The translations under genes and the position numbers were made by a program. The notes beneath the pieces were generated by a model. That model made no database searches. It saw nothing but the letters and a program-made list of their open reading frames with translations, and was not told the DNA's origin. Shown here in pieces: positions 62,401-64,000 of a DNA stretch of 64,000 bases (the stretch's first letter is position 1; each line of letters begins with the position of its first letter). Origin of the DNA: Rotaria macrura. Its lineage: Eukaryota; Rotifera; Eurotatoria; Philodinida; Philodinidae. Location of the stretch: assembly GCA_900239685.1 (NCBI GenBank), contig OENT01000228.1, forward strand, positions 62,001-126,000, given 5' to 3'.

Positions 62401-62940
62401 TATGTAATAAGTGAGTTCTATATTTCAGCCAAAATCGGACTGTTTCGGAAAGCTTTTTCTTTAGTAAGGATCAGAAATTTTTCAGTATTCTGTAGTTCCG
62501 AAGTTTTTTCTTCCAATCTTTTGCCTCCTAGCCAGTAATAATAATAATATTGATTAAATATTGAAAACTTATACACATATCACAACGAATATGAACGATT
62601 AAAACAAAATGCAATTTGTTTGCTCTGATTTAGAGCTTCTGAATCAATTCTCAGCATATTGATGGATACATTTTGAATTATAAACTTTTTTCACGAAGCT
62701 CTTAGTGAGTGTCAATGAAACTGGACTTCGCCACCACTCTTATCTCCGCTCAAACATACAAATGAAGGTACACGGGTGTTCACGCACACACTAAACTCAG
62801 GTCGATTATATTTCATTAAAATATATTTCTAGTTTATCTTTTGATCAATTATGCATTATGTTTCGGAAGTAAAATAACTACATTTTTCTTTTCGAACTAA
62901 TGAAATTTCCTCAAGTTGATTTCGTAGGAAAACGAAGTCT
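59425..62940. other. gene-poor stretch downstream of the neuropeptide gene
   Basis: No supported gene. The frame at 59509-59790 is overlapped on the other strand by another of similar length, and neither has features. The neuropeptide 3' UTR lies at the left. Confidence 0.4.
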
Positions 62941-62949
62941 TCATTTTTA

Positions 62950-63870
62950 CGGTGCGAAGCACTGTATAGCGTTTGGTCGTGGTCGCCATCTTTTTAATGC
63001 GGTGCGAAGCACAGCATTTATGTGGACATGCGCGAGTTTTTTTTCTTTTTTAATGCGATGCGAAGCATAATTAATGCGATGCGAAGCATAAGCATTTATG
63101 TAGTCGTGCGCGAGTTTTTTTTTTCTTTTTAACTAGACGTACGCATCCAAGATCCATAATTTGTGTCGCGATGATCTCGAGAACCGAAGATCGTACAACA
63201 GCCGTTCGAACGCTAGATCAATGTATCGAAATTGAATATGTTCCTTTTTTTTCAAAATCCCGTCTACCATGTTCCGTTCATGAGATAATAGCGTCCGAAA
63301 AAGCCGATTTTCAACGTAGTTTCCCTTTACTTTATTTAGAGATAATTAAAACGAAAACTCAAACAAGAAAATTAGGCGCCACTCAATTGATATCAAATGT
63401 GAAACAGCTGCTCATACAGCTGATACCAAAAGTGACTCATCGAGATAATTAATCGATGAAGTATGAATGATCTTTGAACATATCCGTAGATATCATTTGA
63501 GATGACTGATAGACTAATAAATACTACAGTAACTTCTTTTTATCTTAAGCCTATGTTTCATCTATTTGTCGAAGAAAATTCTTTATCTTCAGTAGTAACT
63601 CAGAAAGAGCATTCTGATTCTTTGGAATGATTGAGAGAAAAACGTCGAGGTACAGCTCGCTCTTTATGCAAAATCGTCTCTTCCTAAGATCGAAGGTAGT
63701 GCTTCGCACCGCATTCCGTACTCGAGTGAANTCCATATTTTGTGTCGCGATGATCTCGAGAACGACACATCGCCTGATGCTCATTCAAACGCTAGATCGA
63801 AGTATCGACATCGAATATGTTCCTTTTTTTTCAAAATTTCCTCTGTCACCTTTAGTTCGCCCAAAGTAAA
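62950..63870. repeat. dispersed repeat cluster with GCGAAGCA words and a duplicated 100-bp block
   Basis: GGTGCGAAGCAC occurs at about 62950 and 63000, and GCGATGCGAAGCATAA twice near 63057 and 63075. GCGCGAGTTTTTTT follows twice. AGTGCTTCGCACCGCATT near 63692 is an inverted copy of 62997-63013. A block including TTTGTGTCGCGATGATCTCG and ATATGTTCCTTTTTTTTCAA is present at 63160-63260 and again at 63737-63835. The open frames across it (63171-63452, 63627-63869) are alike only because of the duplication. An ambiguous base is at 63731. Confidence 0.75.
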
Positions 63871-64000
63871 ATCCGGATATTATTAATAATCTATGGATTC
63901 AATTTTCATTAAATCGATCCAAACAGATTGAGGCCTTGTCTACACTAGAAAAATAATGCAGCATTAATTTCGAATTAAATGCATGTGCGTCTACATCTAT

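Noticed and set aside
1-64000. CRISPR arrays, bacterial operons, ribosome binding sites
   Set aside because: No spacer-repeat array or tightly packed same-strand genes; spliced genes and transposon types show nuclear eukaryotic DNA.

Overview
The window looks like nuclear DNA of a bdelloid-rotifer-like invertebrate. It is strongly AT-rich, with a few sparse genes carrying short GT-AG introns (about 50-240 bases) next to longer ones. Two animal-type genes, a Ly6/three-finger protein and an amidated neuropeptide precursor, sit among genes of bacterial, fungal or plant character: a polyhydroxybutyrate depolymerase with fibronectin modules, an EXORDIUM/phi-1 family protein and a CPA2-type K+/H+ antiporter. 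A Penelope-like retroelement and many small foldback elements complete the picture. The organism call is inference from this mixture; no rRNA, clear tRNA or species marker is present.

Layout. 1-7.6 kb: gene-poor, with one 360-base foldback element. 7.66-8.17 kb (-): three-exon Ly6-like GPI protein. 8.2-15.6 kb: almost empty, with a loose inverted-repeat element near 12 kb and one doubtful Cys-rich reading frame near 14 kb. 15.6-17.5 kb (+): secreted PHB depolymerase. 19.2-19.9 kb: tail of a LINE-like retroposon inserted with a 17-base target duplication. 20.05-26.32 kb: a complete DNA transposon with 23-base terminal inverted repeats and an 8-base target duplication. It carries two genes that share a homologous N-terminal domain. 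The second is a P-element-like transposase with one single-base frameshift. 26.7-32.3 kb: nested repeats, with a decayed Penelope-like element (RT plus GIY-YIG endonuclease) next to two islands dense in TTCCGG. 32-40 kb: decayed repeats, including a 339-base tandem duplication. 40.4-43.8 kb (-): EXORDIUM-like gene with a 2.4 kb intron hosting a TA-flanked MITE. 45-47.7 kb: a possible small membrane protein, a 300-base near-perfect palindrome, and a MULE-like element with a dead FLYWCH zinc-finger frame. 50.2-53.4 kb (-): K+/H+ antiporter. 53.5-59 kb: no recognisable gene. 59.06-59.42 kb (+): neuropeptide precursor ending in two paralogous F-amide peptides. 63-63.9 kb: a duplicated repeat family.

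The host genes do not form a pathway. The depolymerase and the EXORDIUM-like protein are both probably secreted, the antiporter is membrane-bound, and the Ly6 protein and neuropeptide are ordinary animal surface or signalling proteins. The most promising novelties are the two-gene 8-bp-TSD transposon (20050-26322), the two-peptide amidated neuropeptide gene (59059-59424) and the transferred genes that have acquired introns. Exon joins were made by eye from splice motifs, reading frame and family fit, with no transcript data.
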